Part shown: positions 42,118-51,263 of the stretch, piece after piece
Position numbering within the stretch: the stretch's first letter is position 1
Layout of the letters: the number at the start of each line of letters is the position of its first letter
Assembly: GCF_029023865.1 (NCBI RefSeq)
Contig: NZ_CP118969.1
Location: 806,001 to 870,000 of the forward strand
Origin: Lactococcus lactis
GTDB taxonomy: Bacteria > Bacillota > Bacilli > Lactobacillales > Streptococcaceae
Length of the DNA: 64,000 bases
Reading direction: 5' to 3'
Notes under the pieces: model-generated
What the model was told of the DNA's origin: nothing
Seen by the model: the letters and a program-made list of their open reading frames with translations, nothing else
The model's database searches: none
Program-made: the position numbers and the translations under genes

Positions 42118-43155
42118 TTATTTTTTGGGGCGAACGAACATTGCATCCCCAAAACTGAAGAAACGATATTTTTCATCAATCGCATGTTGGTAAGCGTCAA
42201 GAACAAAATCACGGCCAGCAAAAGCAGCGACTAACATGACCAAAGTTGATTTTGGTAAATGGAAATTGGTGTTAAAAGCATCAACAACTTTCCATTCATA
42301 GCCAGGTTTAATGAAAATGTCAGTCCAGCCAGAATCGGCTTGGATATCCCCATCAAATTTACTACCGATGGTTTCCAAAGTACGGATTGATGTTGTTCCA
42401 GAAGCAACAATTTTGTGTCCACTAGCCTTAACAGCTCTCAATTGAGCAGCCGCCTCTTCAGTTAGACGATAAAATTCGCTGTGCATTTGATGCTCATCAA
42501 CATTATCCACACTGACAGGACGAAATGTTCCCAAACCAACATGAAGTGTTAATTCAACAATTTCGACTCCTTTGTCAGCAATTTTTTCTAACAATTCAGG
42601 TGTATAATGTAGGCCAGCAGTTGGAGCAGCAGCAGAACCATTCTCTTTTGCAAAAACTGTTTGATAACGTTCTTGATCTTCGAGTTGTTCGTGGATATAA
42701 GGAGGAAGTGGCATTTCGCCTAAGCTTTCCAAGATTTCAAGGAAAATTCCATTGTATTTGAATTCGACAATTCGTCCACCATGATCAAGAACTTCTACAA
42801 CGACAGCTTTCAAACGACCATCACCAAAAACGACTTCCTCACCAACTTTCATTTTGCGAGCTGGTTTTGCCAATGTTTCCCAACGATTTTGCCCCATATC
42901 TTTAAGCAAGAGGAGTTCAATATGTCCACCTGTTTCAGCGCGTTCACCGTGGAGACGGGCTGGGAGTACCCTTGTGTTATTTAGGACAAGAGCATCGCCA
43001 GCTTCAAGTTCATCAATAATATTATAGAAATGTCTATCTTCAAGCTCTTCAGTTTTAGGATCAAGAATCAACAAACGTGATTCAGAACGTTTTTCCAAAG
43101 GCGTTTGGGCAATCAATTCTTCTGGCAAATCAAAATCAAAATCATTTATATTCAT
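42118..43155 (-). CDS. queA: S-adenosylmethionine:tRNA ribosyltransferase-isomerase
   Basis: QueA makes epoxyqueuosine in tRNA by moving the ribose of S-adenosylmethionine onto preQ1. The 345-residue protein has the family landmarks [24 protein letters not shown] (about 6-29), [24 protein letters not shown] (about 171-183), [13 protein letters not shown] and [10 protein letters not shown] near the end. No queuosine genes are adjacent. The ATG lacks a strong ribosome-binding site. It converges on the WxL operon. Confidence 0.95.
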   Translation of the reverse strand: MNINDFDFDLPEELIAQTPLEKRSESRLLILDPKTEELEDRHFYNIIDELEAGDALVLNNTRVLPARLHGERAETGGHIELLLLKDMGQNRWETLAKPARKMKVGEEVVFGDGRLKAVVVEVLDHGGRIVEFKYNGIFLEILESLGEMPLPPYIHEQLEDQERYQTVFAKENGSAAAPTAGLHYTPELLEKIADKGVEIVELTLHVGLGTFRPVSVDNVDEHQMHSEFYRLTEEAAAQLRAVKASGHKIVASGTTSIRTLETIGSKFDGDIQADSGWTDIFIKPGYEWKVVDAFNTNFHLPKSTLVMLVAAFAGRDFVLDAYQHAIDEKYRFFSFGDAMFVRPKK

Positions 43156-43394
43156 AAGTTGTTTTTATTTTACTCCATTCCGTAAAAGGATTCTAAAATA
43201 CATTTATTTCAAATTAGTTTAGTTGATTTCAAGGTAATTTTTCTCTCAAATCACTAAATCAATTGGTTGATAAAAAAGCAATGCATATTGTTTTATTATA
43301 TCATTTTTTGGATAGACTAGCTTTTGGAAGAACGAGAATTATTGTATGACAAAAACACCGTTTTTGTAAGATTATTACTAAATAATATAAGAAG

Positions 43395-43423
43395 TTGCAA
43401 AAAAGAAATTTTAATATTACAAT
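43395..43423 (+). promoter_or_regulatory. Promoter of the alpha/beta hydrolase gene
   Basis: TTGCAA (43395-43400), 17 bases, TACAAT (43418-43423). A separate hairpin, ACAAAAAC/GTTTTTGT (43349-43367), lies upstream without a gene to end. Confidence 0.6.
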
Positions 43424-43450
43424 GGTAAAATAAAAATTAAAAGGAATTTT

Positions 43451-44413
43451 ATGAAAAAAAGGAAAAAAATGATTGCTTGGATTTTAGTAGTTTTATCCGT
43501 TGTTTTGGTTGGTGGCTATTTCGCAATAGGAAACTATTTTTATGACTTAGCTGTTAACGCGCATACCAATAAATCTTTTCTAACTGCCGGGAGCAAACAG
43601 AAGCCTCTTTCTAAAAAAGAAGAAGAAAGAAAAAAGGAAAATAAAGCATTTTTAGAGGATGTAAAATCCGACGCTTGGTATGTTACCTCCTCTGATAAGT
43701 TGAAGTTGAAACTCTATGCTGCAGATTATAAGCAACCAACTAAAACAAATAAATGGGCTATTATTGTTCATGGGTATGGTGGACAATCGACCGATATGGC
43801 AAGTTGGACACGTCATTTTTACAATAAGGGTTATAATGTTGTTACGCCAGATTTAAGAGGACATGGTAAAAGTCAGGGTGATTATATTGGCATGGGCTGG
43901 GATGACCGTAAAGATATGTTGCTTTGGATTGCCAAAATTATTCAAAAAGATCCACAGGTAGAAATTGTCCTATTAGGCGTTTCTATGGGAGGAGCAACGG
44001 TGATGAACACTTCAGGCGAAAAGCTTCCCTCGAATGTCAAAGCAATTGTGGAAGATTGTGGGTTCACATCAACAGGTGATGTTTTTGCCTATCAATTAAA
44101 ACAATTATATGGATTACCAAAATTTCCAGTTCTTTATGCGGCAAATACCTTTGTTAAAATGAGAGCTGGCTATGATATCTTTAAATCTTCGGCAATTAAA
44201 CAAGTCGCCAAAAGCAAAACACCAATTTTGTTCATTCATGGTGATAAAGATACTTTCGTTCCATTTAAGATGTTAAACCCTCTCTATGATGCAGCAAAAG
44301 TTGAGAAAGAAAAGCTGATTGTTCATGGAGCGGGTCATGGAGAATCAGAAAAAGTTAATCCAGACTTATATTGGAGCCATGTTTGGGATTTTGTTGGAAA
44401 ATATATGTCTTAA
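43451..44413 (+). CDS. Membrane-anchored alpha/beta hydrolase
   Basis: The 320-residue protein has an amino-terminal membrane helix (about 8-28) and an extracellular alpha/beta-hydrolase domain. The oxyanion region VHGYGGQSTD (about 102-111), nucleophile Ser in GVSMGG (about 178), Asp in IHGDKDTFV (about 264) and His in GAGHGES (about 299) form the likely catalytic triad. It resembles the YqkD-type hydrolases of Firmicutes. The substrate is unknown; a lipid or peptide ester at the cell surface is plausible. AAAGGAA precedes the ATG. Confidence 0.82.
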   Translation: MKKRKKMIAWILVVLSVVLVGGYFAIGNYFYDLAVNAHTNKSFLTAGSKQKPLSKKEEERKKENKAFLEDVKSDAWYVTSSDKLKLKLYAADYKQPTKTNKWAIIVHGYGGQSTDMASWTRHFYNKGYNVVTPDLRGHGKSQGDYIGMGWDDRKDMLLWIAKIIQKDPQVEIVLLGVSMGGATVMNTSGEKLPSNVKAIVEDCGFTSTGDVFAYQLKQLYGLPKFPVLYAANTFVKMRAGYDIFKSSAIKQVAKSKTPILFIHGDKDTFVPFKMLNPLYDAAKVEKEKLIVHGAGHGESEKVNPDLYWSHVWDFVGKYMS

Positions 44414-44423
44414 TTGATTACAA

Positions 44424-44454
44424 AAAAGTCCTTTTTTAAAAGGACTTTTTATTT
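44424..44454 (+). terminator. Terminator of the hydrolase gene
   Basis: AAAAGTCCTTTT (44424-44435) and AAAAGGACTTTT (44438-44449) with T residues. Confidence 0.9.
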
Positions 44455-44486
44455 TTGCTAATGTATTTTTTGAAGACAATTTTTAG

Positions 44487-44514
44487 TTGACATGGAGGTA
44501 ATTTATGATATAAT
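44487..44514 (+). promoter_or_regulatory. nagB promoter
   Basis: TTGACA (44487-44492), 16 bases, TATAAT (44509-44514). Confidence 0.85.
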
Positions 44515-44564
44515 GAAAGTGTAGAAAAATTGATATATACCAATTTAGAAATGGAGCATATAAA

Positions 44565-45272
44565 ATGAAAGTTATCGTAGTAAAAAATCAACTCGAAGGT
44601 GGAAAAATCGGACTTGACCTTCTTAAAAAATCAATGGCTAATGGTGCTAAAACATTGGGACTTGCAACAGGCTCAACACCAGTAGAATTTTACAACCAAA
44701 TTGTTAACTCAGACCTTGATTTTACAGACATGGTTTCAGTAAACTTGGATGAATATGTTGGACTTGACGGTTCAAATGATCAATCTTACCGCTATTTTAT
44801 GACTAAACATTTGTTTGGAGAAAAACCATTTAAAGAAAACTTCTTACCAAATGGTAAAGCAGCTGATCTTGAAGCTGAAGCAAAACATTATGACCAAATT
44901 ATTGAAGAAAATCCAATTGACTGGCAAATTCTTGGAATTGGTCAAAATGGACACATTGGTTTTAATGAACCAGGAACACCTGCTGAAATTACAACTCATG
45001 TTGTTGACCTTCAAGAAAGCACAATCAAAGCCAACGCACGTTTCTTTGAATCAGAAGCAGATGTACCACGTAAAGCAATTTCAATGGGACTTGCTTCAAT
45101 TATGAAATCAAAAAATATTGTTTTGATGGCTTATGGTAAAGAAAAAGCTGAAGCAATCAAAGGAATGGTTGAAGGAGAAGTGACAACAGAGCTTCCAGCA
45201 TCAATTCTTCAAAACCACGCTAATGTTACTGTTATCGCTGATGAAGCAGCTGTATCATTGTTGAGCAAATAA
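44565..45272 (+). CDS. nagB: Glucosamine-6-phosphate deaminase
   Basis: NagB turns glucosamine 6-phosphate into fructose 6-phosphate and ammonia, linking amino-sugar use to glycolysis. The 235-residue enzyme is of the short Firmicute type, with [12 protein letters not shown] (phosphate loop, about 32-43), VNLDEYVGL (catalytic Asp, about 65), and [15 protein letters not shown] (about 126-140, with the catalytic His and Glu). ATGGAG lies before the start. nagA is not beside it. Two terminators in series follow. Confidence 0.95.
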   Translation: MKVIVVKNQLEGGKIGLDLLKKSMANGAKTLGLATGSTPVEFYNQIVNSDLDFTDMVSVNLDEYVGLDGSNDQSYRYFMTKHLFGEKPFKENFLPNGKAADLEAEAKHYDQIIEENPIDWQILGIGQNGHIGFNEPGTPAEITTHVVDLQESTIKANARFFESEADVPRKAISMGLASIMKSKNIVLMAYGKEKAEAIKGMVEGEVTTELPASILQNHANVTVIADEAAVSLLSK

Positions 45273-45278
45273 AATAAA

Positions 45279-45303
45279 AAAAAGTCCTGACAGGACTTTT
45301 TAT
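45279..45303 (+). terminator. First nagB terminator
   Basis: AAAAAGTCC (45279-45287) and GGACTTTTT (45293-45301) with a 5-base loop. Confidence 0.9.
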
Positions 45304-45304
45304 T

Positions 45305-45334
45305 TACTGACAGAAATTCTGTCAGTATTTTTTT
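45305..45334 (+). terminator. Second nagB terminator, built from the CTGACAG/CTGTCAG palindrome
   Basis: TACTGACAGAA (45305-45315) and TTCTGTCAGTA (45317-45327) are perfect 11-base arms followed by seven T residues. Here the window-wide word clearly forms a terminator. Confidence 0.85.
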
Positions 45335-46487
45335 ATCTTTTTTTATACTTACGGTGATTATCAACAACTTCTGAAACGGAGTAATCTGTCTCATCATTGA
45401 AAGAAATATTATGATTCAAATCTAAATATTGATTAAACATGTTTTCGTATTCAGGAATTGATAGACGGGTTCTTGCATCCAACATTGATTGATGTTCAAT
45501 TTTAAGTAAATGATTTTCATAACCTTCAACAAGCTCACCAGAGAAAAACTCAGCAACAGTACCAGAACCATAACTAAAAAGTCCAATACGCTGACCAGCA
45601 CTCAATTTATCAGAGTTTTCCAAAAGTGAAATCAAACTCAAATAGAGAGAACCGGTATACAGATTACCCACACGACGATTATAAACGATACCACGTTCAA
45701 ATTGTTCCATTAATTCTTCAGCATTGGCTGGTTTTTCAGATTCAAGCATTGGCAATAAAGCTTTTTTACCCATTTTAGTATAAGGGGTATGAAAGGCGAT
45801 AGCTGCAAAGTCTTCAAACTTTAAATTTGTTCTATGGCTATACTCTTTCCAGATTTTAGCAAAAGCATCGATATATGTTTCGTTTGAAAACTTACCATCA
45901 ACAGAAGGATAAGCCTGACCAAAAGGACGCCAAAAATCATAGATGTCTTGAGTTAAAGCAACGTTATCATTATTTAAGGCCAAAATTTTAGGATCGGCCG
46001 TAATAAGCATTGCAACACTTCCAGCGCCCTGAGTAGGTTCTCCACCAGTATTTAGCCCATATTTGGCAATATCAGAAGCAATAACTAAAACTTTAGTATC
46101 AGGATTCAAAAGAACGTGGTCACGAGCAAGAGCAAGGCCAGCAGTAGTTGCATAACAAGCCTCTTTCATTTCAATGCTTCGAGCAAAAGGTTGAATACCA
46201 AGCAAATCGTGAACAACAACGGCTGAGGCCTTTGATTCATCAAGACTTGATTCAGTACCAACGATGACCATGTCAATGGCTTTTTTATCTTCCTCAGTCA
46301 AAATACTTGCTGCCGCGTTAGCAGCAAAAGTAATAATATCTTGAGTAGCAGGATTGACTGCCATTTCATCTTGACCAATACCAATTTGGAATTTTGCAGG
46401 GTCAACATTACGAGCATTTGCTAAATCCCTCATATCAACAAAAGTATTTGGGACAAAAAATCCAAGTTTATCTATACCGACTTTCAT
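45333..46487 (-). CDS. mvaS: Hydroxymethylglutaryl-CoA synthase
   Basis: MvaS condenses acetyl-CoA with acetoacetyl-CoA to HMG-CoA in the mevalonate pathway to isoprenoids. The 384-residue enzyme shows the three catalytic residues: Glu in GTESSLDES (about 79), Cys in KEACYATTAGL (about 111) and His in IAFHTPYTKMGKKA (about 233). GAGGAAA lies before the ATG on the minus strand. It is divergent from the thiolase and HMG-CoA reductase genes, so the three upper-pathway genes share one intergenic control region. Confidence 0.96.
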   Translation of the reverse strand: MKVGIDKLGFFVPNTFVDMRDLANARNVDPAKFQIGIGQDEMAVNPATQDIITFAANAAASILTEEDKKAIDMVIVGTESSLDESKASAVVVHDLLGIQPFARSIEMKEACYATTAGLALARDHVLLNPDTKVLVIASDIAKYGLNTGGEPTQGAGSVAMLITADPKILALNNDNVALTQDIYDFWRPFGQAYPSVDGKFSNETYIDAFAKIWKEYSHRTNLKFEDFAAIAFHTPYTKMGKKALLPMLESEKPANAEELMEQFERGIVYNRRVGNLYTGSLYLSLISLLENSDKLSAGQRIGLFSYGSGTVAEFFSGELVEGYENHLLKIEHQSMLDARTRLSIPEYENMFNQYLDLNHNISFNDETDYSVSEVVDNHRKYKKR

Positions 46488-46795
46488 ATTTTAAAAATTT
46501 CCTCACTTATTATTATAAAAGAAAGGAACTCCTTTCAATGTCTTTGGAATGCTTTAATTTTATCATAAAAATACGTTAAATTCTTTGCTAAGATATTTTC
46601 TTTCTATAAAATACACACAATTAATTTTTTGTTTAATTAATAAAAATTGGAATTAAGTAAATTGGTTTGTATTTTAAATGGTACAAAAAATGCTTGAATA
46701 GAGTCATTGATTAGATATTGTTTATTAATTTAATGTAAAGAGACTTTGACAAAAGTAGTTTAAAATATGCTATAATGGCTTTCGGAGGTTCATTC
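46488..46795. promoter_or_regulatory. Divergent control region of mvaS and the thiolase operon
   Basis: Toward mvaS, the minus strand has TTGAAA (46538-46533) and TATAAT (46517-46512) 15 bases apart, with the perfect palindrome GAAAGGA-AC-TCCTTTC (46521-46536) in the spacer. Toward the thiolase, TTGACA (46746-46751) and TGC-TATAAT (46768-46776) are 19 bases apart. The rest is AT-rich and holds no gene. Confidence 0.75.
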
Positions 46796-47935
46796 GTGAA
46801 AGAAATTGTAATCATTGACGCCTTAAGAACACCAGTTGGAAGATACGACGGTGCTCTTGCTGAATATTCAGCAGCAGAACTTGGAACACATGTTGTTTCA
46901 AACTTATTGTCAAAACATGAAAATATAAAATCAGATGTTGAACAAGTTATTTTTGGGAATGTTCTTCAAGCTGGTAATGGTCAAAATATAGCACGTCAAA
47001 TTGCGATTCATAGTGGTCTATCTAATACAGTGCCCGCTTCAACAATCAACGAAGTTTGTGGTTCAGGAATGAAAGCAGTGATTTTAGCTAAACAACTTTT
47101 ACAGCTTGGTGAAGCAGAAGTTGTAATCGCTGGTGGGACAGAATCTATGTCTAATGCCCCAATTATAAAGAATCGAAAAACTCAAGAAGAAACATTAAGT
47201 ATGTTAAATGATGGCTTAGTTGATGCCTTCTCAGGAATTTCTATGGGGATTATTGGTGAAACTATTGCTGAACAATTTGATATAAGTCGAGCAGACCAAG
47301 ACGCTTTTGCGCAAAACTCTCAAGAAAAAGCGGTCGCTGCAAGTCAAGCCGGAATTTTTAAAGAAGAGATTGTTGCGATTGGAGAAGTCGGAGTCGACGA
47401 AACACCACGTCCTTCTTCTAGTTTAGAAAAATTAGCCACTTTAAGGACAGCTTTCAAAGAAAATGGAACTGTGACAGCAGGTAATTCTTCTCCTGTTAAT
47501 GATGGAGCTTCAGCTGTCATTCTTGCAACGAAAGACTATGCTGAAAAACATGGGATTTCCTACCTAGCAGAACTAGTTGATAGTACAGAAGTTGGAATCG
47601 ACCCTGCTATTATGGGAGTTTCACCAATTGAAGCTATCAAAAAATTAATTAATCGTTCAGAGCTTGAACTTTCAGATATTGACCTGTTTGAAATTAATGA
47701 AGCATTTGCAGCATCAAGTCTTGCTGTCAATCGTGAACTTGGTTTAAATGAATCACAAGTTAACATTTATGGTGGTGCAATTGCATTAGGTCATGCTATC
47801 GGTTCAAGTGGTTCTAAAATTCTCACGACTTTGTCTTATGCCTTAAAACGTGAGCAAAAACGCTATGGAATTGCTAGTCTTTGTATCGGTGGAGGCCTAG
47901 GTTTGGCTGTTCTTTTAAAAAATCCTAACCTTTAA
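46796..47935 (+). CDS. thl: Acetyl-CoA acetyltransferase (thiolase)
   Basis: The enzyme condenses two acetyl-CoA to acetoacetyl-CoA, first step of the mevalonate pathway. The 379-residue protein has the acyl-accepting Cys in NEVCGSGMKAV (about 87), GGTESMSNAP, NEAFAASSLAVN, the His in GGAIALGHAIGSSGSK (about 336) and the second Cys in LCIGGGLG (about 366). The start is GTG at 46796, preceded by GGAGG; the in-frame ATG at 46775 lies in the -10 box. In enterococci this domain is fused to HMG-CoA reductase; here the genes are separate. Confidence 0.93.
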   Translation: MKEIVIIDALRTPVGRYDGALAEYSAAELGTHVVSNLLSKHENIKSDVEQVIFGNVLQAGNGQNIARQIAIHSGLSNTVPASTINEVCGSGMKAVILAKQLLQLGEAEVVIAGGTESMSNAPIIKNRKTQEETLSMLNDGLVDAFSGISMGIIGETIAEQFDISRADQDAFAQNSQEKAVAASQAGIFKEEIVAIGEVGVDETPRPSSSLEKLATLRTAFKENGTVTAGNSSPVNDGASAVILATKDYAEKHGISYLAELVDSTEVGIDPAIMGVSPIEAIKKLINRSELELSDIDLFEINEAFAASSLAVNRELGLNESQVNIYGGAIALGHAIGSSGSKILTTLSYALKREQKRYGIASLCIGGGLGLAVLLKNPNL

Positions 47936-47974
47936 AAATTATTGTGGTTTAAACAAGTAATTTTTAAGAAATTA

Positions 47975-48019
47975 ATGGAGGAATTGCCCAGCTTATCTGG
48001 GCATTTTTGGAAAATATGA
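47975..48019 (+). promoter_or_regulatory. Thiolase-mvaA junction: 14-codon ORF, remote Shine-Dalgarno and hairpin
   Basis: An ATG at 47975 opens a frame for [14 protein letters not shown], whose TGA (48017-48019) overlaps the mvaA ATG (48016-48018). Inside it lie GGAGG (47977-47981) and a hairpin GCCCAG/CTGGGC (47986-47991, 47997-48002) followed by ATTTTT. The nearest good Shine-Dalgarno to mvaA is thus 34 bases away from its ATG unless the hairpin shortens the distance. Confidence 0.55.
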
Positions 48020-49248
48020 GAAAAAAATTTTATCAAATGTCGCCCAAAGAGCGACTAGATTCATTGAATCTGTCAGAAGATACTCAGGAAGTTTTGAGTG
48101 AAATGGCTTTAGATACAAATATTTTAAACAATCTAATTGAAAATCAAATTTCCGAATTTGAATTGCCAATGGGACTTGCTCAAAATTTTGTCATTAATGG
48201 AAAAGAATACATCGTTCCTATGGTTACAGAAGAACCATCAGTTATAGCTGCTGCGAGTAATGGAGCAAAAATAGCGGAAAGTTTTACGGCTAAAATAGAT
48301 GAACGGTTAATGCGTGGGCAAATTGTATTTTATGACGTAAAGAAACCAGAAGAAATTATTAAGAAAATATCTGAATGCAAAAATGAAATATTTGAACAAG
48401 CTAAGCTTTCGTATCCTTCAATTATTAAGCGTGGGGGCGGTTTGAGAGAAATTTCGAGCAGACTTTTTTCAAGTGAGAAATTTATTTCAGTTGATTTCAA
48501 AGTGGATGTCAAAGATGCAATGGGTGCCAATATTATTAATTCTATATTAGAAGGTGTCGCAGAACTTTTTCGTGGCTGGTTTTCTGAGGAAAAAATTCTG
48601 TTTAGCATCCTTTCAAACTATGCAACTGAATCTTTAGTAAAGGTGAGCTGTGAAATTTCAGTTGATGCTCTTTCAAAAAAAACAAATGGTTTAGAAATTG
48701 CTCAAAAAATTGCAGTTGCTTCACAATACTCAAAAATTGATCCTTACCGTGCTAGCACACACAATAAAGGGATTATGAATGGGATTAATGCTGTAATTCT
48801 TGCAACAGGAAATGATACGCGAGCTATTTCAGCAGCAATTCATGCTTATGCAGCAAAAGAAGGAACATATCAAGGTTTGGCTAAATGGGAAGTTCATGCC
48901 GAAAAGTTATTTGGAGAGTTAGAAATTCCTTTACCTGTGGCGACCGTTGGTGGTGGGGTGAAAGTCTTACCTAAAGCACAAGCGGCAATGGAAATTTTAG
49001 GAATCACAGATGCTAGAGAACTGGCCAAAGTTATCGCCGCAGTTGGTTTAGCACAAAATTTAGCAGCTTTGCGCGCACTTGTTTCAGAAGGAATTCAACA
49101 AGGACATATGAGCTTACAGGCTCGCTCTTTGGCATTATCCGTGGGTGCAAAAGCAGATGAGATAGCAGTCATAAGTCAGCAACTTCGGCAGGAAAAAGTG
49201 ATGAATCAAGAAGTAGCTCGCCGTTTATTAAATAGTCTCAGAAACTAA
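48016..49248 (+). CDS. mvaA: Hydroxymethylglutaryl-CoA reductase (class II)
   Basis: MvaA reduces HMG-CoA to mevalonate. The 410-residue class II enzyme has the catalytic Glu in [15 protein letters not shown] (about 75-90), Lys in THNKGIMNG, Asp in [15 protein letters not shown] and the late His in [12 protein letters not shown] (about 375). The start could be ATG 48016 or TTG 48007; if the hairpin in the junction folds, TTG is brought 8 bases from GGAGG. It is the second gene of the thiolase operon. An inverted repeat that also supplies the rpsP -35 box follows. Confidence 0.94.
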   Translation: MRKKFYQMSPKERLDSLNLSEDTQEVLSEMALDTNILNNLIENQISEFELPMGLAQNFVINGKEYIVPMVTEEPSVIAAASNGAKIAESFTAKIDERLMRGQIVFYDVKKPEEIIKKISECKNEIFEQAKLSYPSIIKRGGGLREISSRLFSSEKFISVDFKVDVKDAMGANIINSILEGVAELFRGWFSEEKILFSILSNYATESLVKVSCEISVDALSKKTNGLEIAQKIAVASQYSKIDPYRASTHNKGIMNGINAVILATGNDTRAISAAIHAYAAKEGTYQGLAKWEVHAEKLFGELEIPLPVATVGGGVKVLPKAQAAMEILGITDARELAKVIAAVGLAQNLAALRALVSEGIQQGHMSLQARSLALSVGAKADEIAVISQQLRQEKVMNQEVARRLLNSLRN

Positions 49249-49255
49249 AAAAGAA

Positions 49256-49300
49256 CTGTCAAGATTTTTTCTTGACAGGCCGAAATTAGTCTGCTATAAT
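49256..49300 (+). promoter_or_regulatory. rpsP promoter overlapping an inverted repeat
   Basis: TTGACA (49272-49277), 17 bases, TATAAT (49295-49300). The -35 is part of TCTTGACAG (49270-49278), which pairs with CTGTCAAGA (49256-49264). Confidence 0.85.
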
Positions 49301-49336
49301 ATTAAATATAATAAAAAAAGAAATAGGAAATATAAA

Positions 49337-49609
49337 ATGTCTGTAAAAATTCGTTTGACTCGTATGGGTTCTAAGAAAAAACCTTTCTACCGTATCAATG
49401 TTGCTGATTCACGTGCTCCACGTGATGGTAAATTCATCGAAACAGTTGGGACTTATAACCCACTTGTAACCGAAGAACAAGTAACTCTTAAAGAAGAACG
49501 CGTATTGGAATGGTTGAGCAAAGGAGCACAACCTTCAGATACAGTTCGTAACCTTCTTTCAAAAGCTGGTGTTATGAAAAAATTCCACGAATCAAAACTT
49601 TCTAAATAA
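49337..49609 (+). CDS. rpsP: 30S ribosomal protein S16
   Basis: S16 is an assembly protein of the small ribosomal subunit. The 90-residue protein begins [34 protein letters not shown], the family signature, and ends in a short basic tail. It has its own strong promoter. In many Firmicutes rpsP, khpA, rimM and trmD are adjacent; here rimM-trmD are displaced by about 5.5 kb containing hemH, a hydrolase, an AraC regulator, a transporter and proC. Confidence 0.97.
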   Translation: MSVKIRLTRMGSKKKPFYRINVADSRAPRDGKFIETVGTYNPLVTEEQVTLKEERVLEWLSKGAQPSDTVRNLLSKAGVMKKFHESKLSK

Positions 49610-49619
49610 TTTTTGAGAT

Positions 49620-49641
49620 AAGCTGCTTTTTAGCAGCTTTT
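49620..49641 (+). terminator. Hairpin after rpsP
   Basis: AAGCTGC (49620-49626) and GCAGCTT (49633-49639) with a short T-run; read-through to khpA is possible. Confidence 0.75.
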
Positions 49642-49704
49642 CGTGAATAAAGAAATCACATATATTGAACTTGAAGATTTTTCAAGTTAGAGTAGAGGTA
49701 AGAA

Positions 49705-49944
49705 ATGCAAAAAGATGTGAAAGAATTAGTTCTAACAATTGTTAAACCATTGGTTACTCAACCAGATGAAGTCTCTTTGGAACTCATTGAGGGTGAGGAA
49801 TTTATGGAATATCACCTTAAAGTTGCGGAGGGTGATATCGGTCGAATTATCGGACGTCAAGGTCGGATTATTCAAGCAATTCGCACAGTGGTTTACTTTG
49901 TTCCTGTAGAAGGAAAAAAAGTTCGACTTCTTGTTGATCAATAA
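49705..49944 (+). CDS. khpA: KH-domain RNA-binding protein KhpA
   Basis: KhpA is a 79-residue single type II KH-domain protein that works with KhpB/Jag in RNA binding and cell elongation in streptococci. The GxxG loop is GRIIGRQGRIIQAIRT (about 47-62). The gene follows rpsP as in related bacteria. AGAGGTAAG precedes the ATG. Confidence 0.92.
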   Translation: MQKDVKELVLTIVKPLVTQPDEVSLELIEGEEFMEYHLKVAEGDIGRIIGRQGRIIQAIRTVVYFVPVEGKKVRLLVDQ

Positions 49945-49949
49945 GAATT

Positions 49950-49978
49950 AAAGGCTCACTTAGTGGGTCTTTTATTTT
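49950..49978 (+). terminator. khpA terminator
   Basis: AAAGGCTCAC (49950-49959) pairs with GTGGGTCTTT (49963-49972) with two wobbles; T-rich tail. Confidence 0.75.
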
Positions 49979-50121
49979 TGCTACTGATTCGGATTTTACT
50001 TATTTTAAAGTAAATTAAATATTAAAAGAGTTGGAAGAGTGAGGTTTTTTAGATTAGACGAATATTCCTAATAATAATCAAAGACTTCTTTAAGATTCAC
50101 TTTAATTGTATGAAAAATTAT

Positions 50122-50161
50122 GCTAGAATGAAAAATATTGATTAACAATTGTAGATACAAT
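50122..50161 (+). promoter_or_regulatory. hemH promoter -10 and leader palindrome
   Basis: TGC-TAGAAT (near 50121-50129) is an extended -10 box. Just after the predicted start lies the palindrome ATTGTA-GA-TACAAT (50148-50161), a possible repressor site. Confidence 0.5.
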
Positions 50162-50205
50162 CGGTTATAAATATAAATAAACTGATTTTTTATATAGGTG
50201 GAATA

Positions 50206-51150
50206 ATGGATAAGAAAAAAGGAATCTTATTAGTAGCTTTGGGAACTCCGTGCTCATGTGAAGCAGATGATGTGAGGGATTATTTAAAAGAATTTTTGGG
50301 TGACCCTCTTGTTATACAAAAACCAAGATGGCTTTGGTTGCCGATTTTAAATGGAATTATTTTAAAAGTTAGACCGCAAAAATCAGCAGAGATGTATAAA
50401 AAAATCTGGACAGATGAAGGTTCCCCTTTGATGATTTACACAGTAGCACAAGCAAAGCAACTACAGGATATGCGCGAAGATTTTGATGTTCGTTTTGCCA
50501 TGACTTACGGAGAGCCACGCATTGATAAAGTAATCGCTGAGATGAAAGAATCTGGTGTTGAAGAAATTACTGTTCTTCCACTTTACCCTCAATATTCTTT
50601 AACAACAGTTGAACCTGTAATTCAACAAGTTAAAAAAATTGATGATAAGATAAAAGTAATTAGAGATTTCCACAAAGTAGAATCTTATAGCGATTTACTT
50701 GCAGAGTCTATTAGAGAAAAGTGGCAAGCAAATGACTATGATAAATTGGTCCTTAGCTATCATGGAATTCCCTTGTCCTACGTGACCAAGAAAAAAGATG
50801 CTTATGAAGAGCAATGTAAAGAAACAACACGTTTGGTAGTAAGTAAACTTGGTTTGAGGGAAGAAGAATACGAGCATACTTATCAATCAAAATTTGGTCC
50901 TGAAAAATGGTTAGAACCTGCGACTATTGATAGAGTTGCTGAACTTCCCAAAGAAAATGCTAAAAAAGTATTGATCTGTTCACCAGCATTCGTTGCAGAT
51001 TGTTTAGAAACTTTATTTGAATTAGAAATTGAAAATAAAGAAGTATTTGTTGAAAATGGCGGAGAAACATTTGATTTTGTTCATCCTTTTAATGACTCTT
51101 TAGACTTTACTAGAGTATTAAGTGAAGTAGTTGACCAAAATAGACTCTGA
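50206..51150 (+). CDS. hemH: Ferrochelatase
   Basis: HemH inserts Fe(II) into a porphyrin (coproporphyrin in many Gram-positive bacteria). The 314-residue enzyme has the start KKGILLVALGTPCS, TYGEPRIDKVIAEM, LPLYPQYSLTTVE (about 126-138), the metal-site His in LSYHGIPLSY (about 184) and SPAFVADCLETLFELEIE (about 264-281) with the conserved Glu. Lactococci lack a complete haem pathway, so the gene may act on imported porphyrin. AGGTGG lies before the ATG. It is a single gene. Confidence 0.94.
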   Translation: MDKKKGILLVALGTPCSCEADDVRDYLKEFLGDPLVIQKPRWLWLPILNGIILKVRPQKSAEMYKKIWTDEGSPLMIYTVAQAKQLQDMREDFDVRFAMTYGEPRIDKVIAEMKESGVEEITVLPLYPQYSLTTVEPVIQQVKKIDDKIKVIRDFHKVESYSDLLAESIREKWQANDYDKLVLSYHGIPLSYVTKKKDAYEEQCKETTRLVVSKLGLREEEYEHTYQSKFGPEKWLEPATIDRVAELPKENAKKVLICSPAFVADCLETLFELEIENKEVFVENGGETFDFVHPFNDSLDFTRVLSEVVDQNRL

Positions 51151-51263
51151 GAAATAAAATCATTATTTTATTAGTTTTGGCCTTTAAATTTTATAACATT
51201 ACTAAAGAGAAATAGGATTTGTTATAATGGTTCATAATATGCTAAAAATAGTAAGGAAATCCA

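Noticed and set aside
50205-51150. hemH as evidence of a haem biosynthesis cluster
   Set aside because: No other haem gene is adjacent; the neighbours are khpA and a hydrolase.
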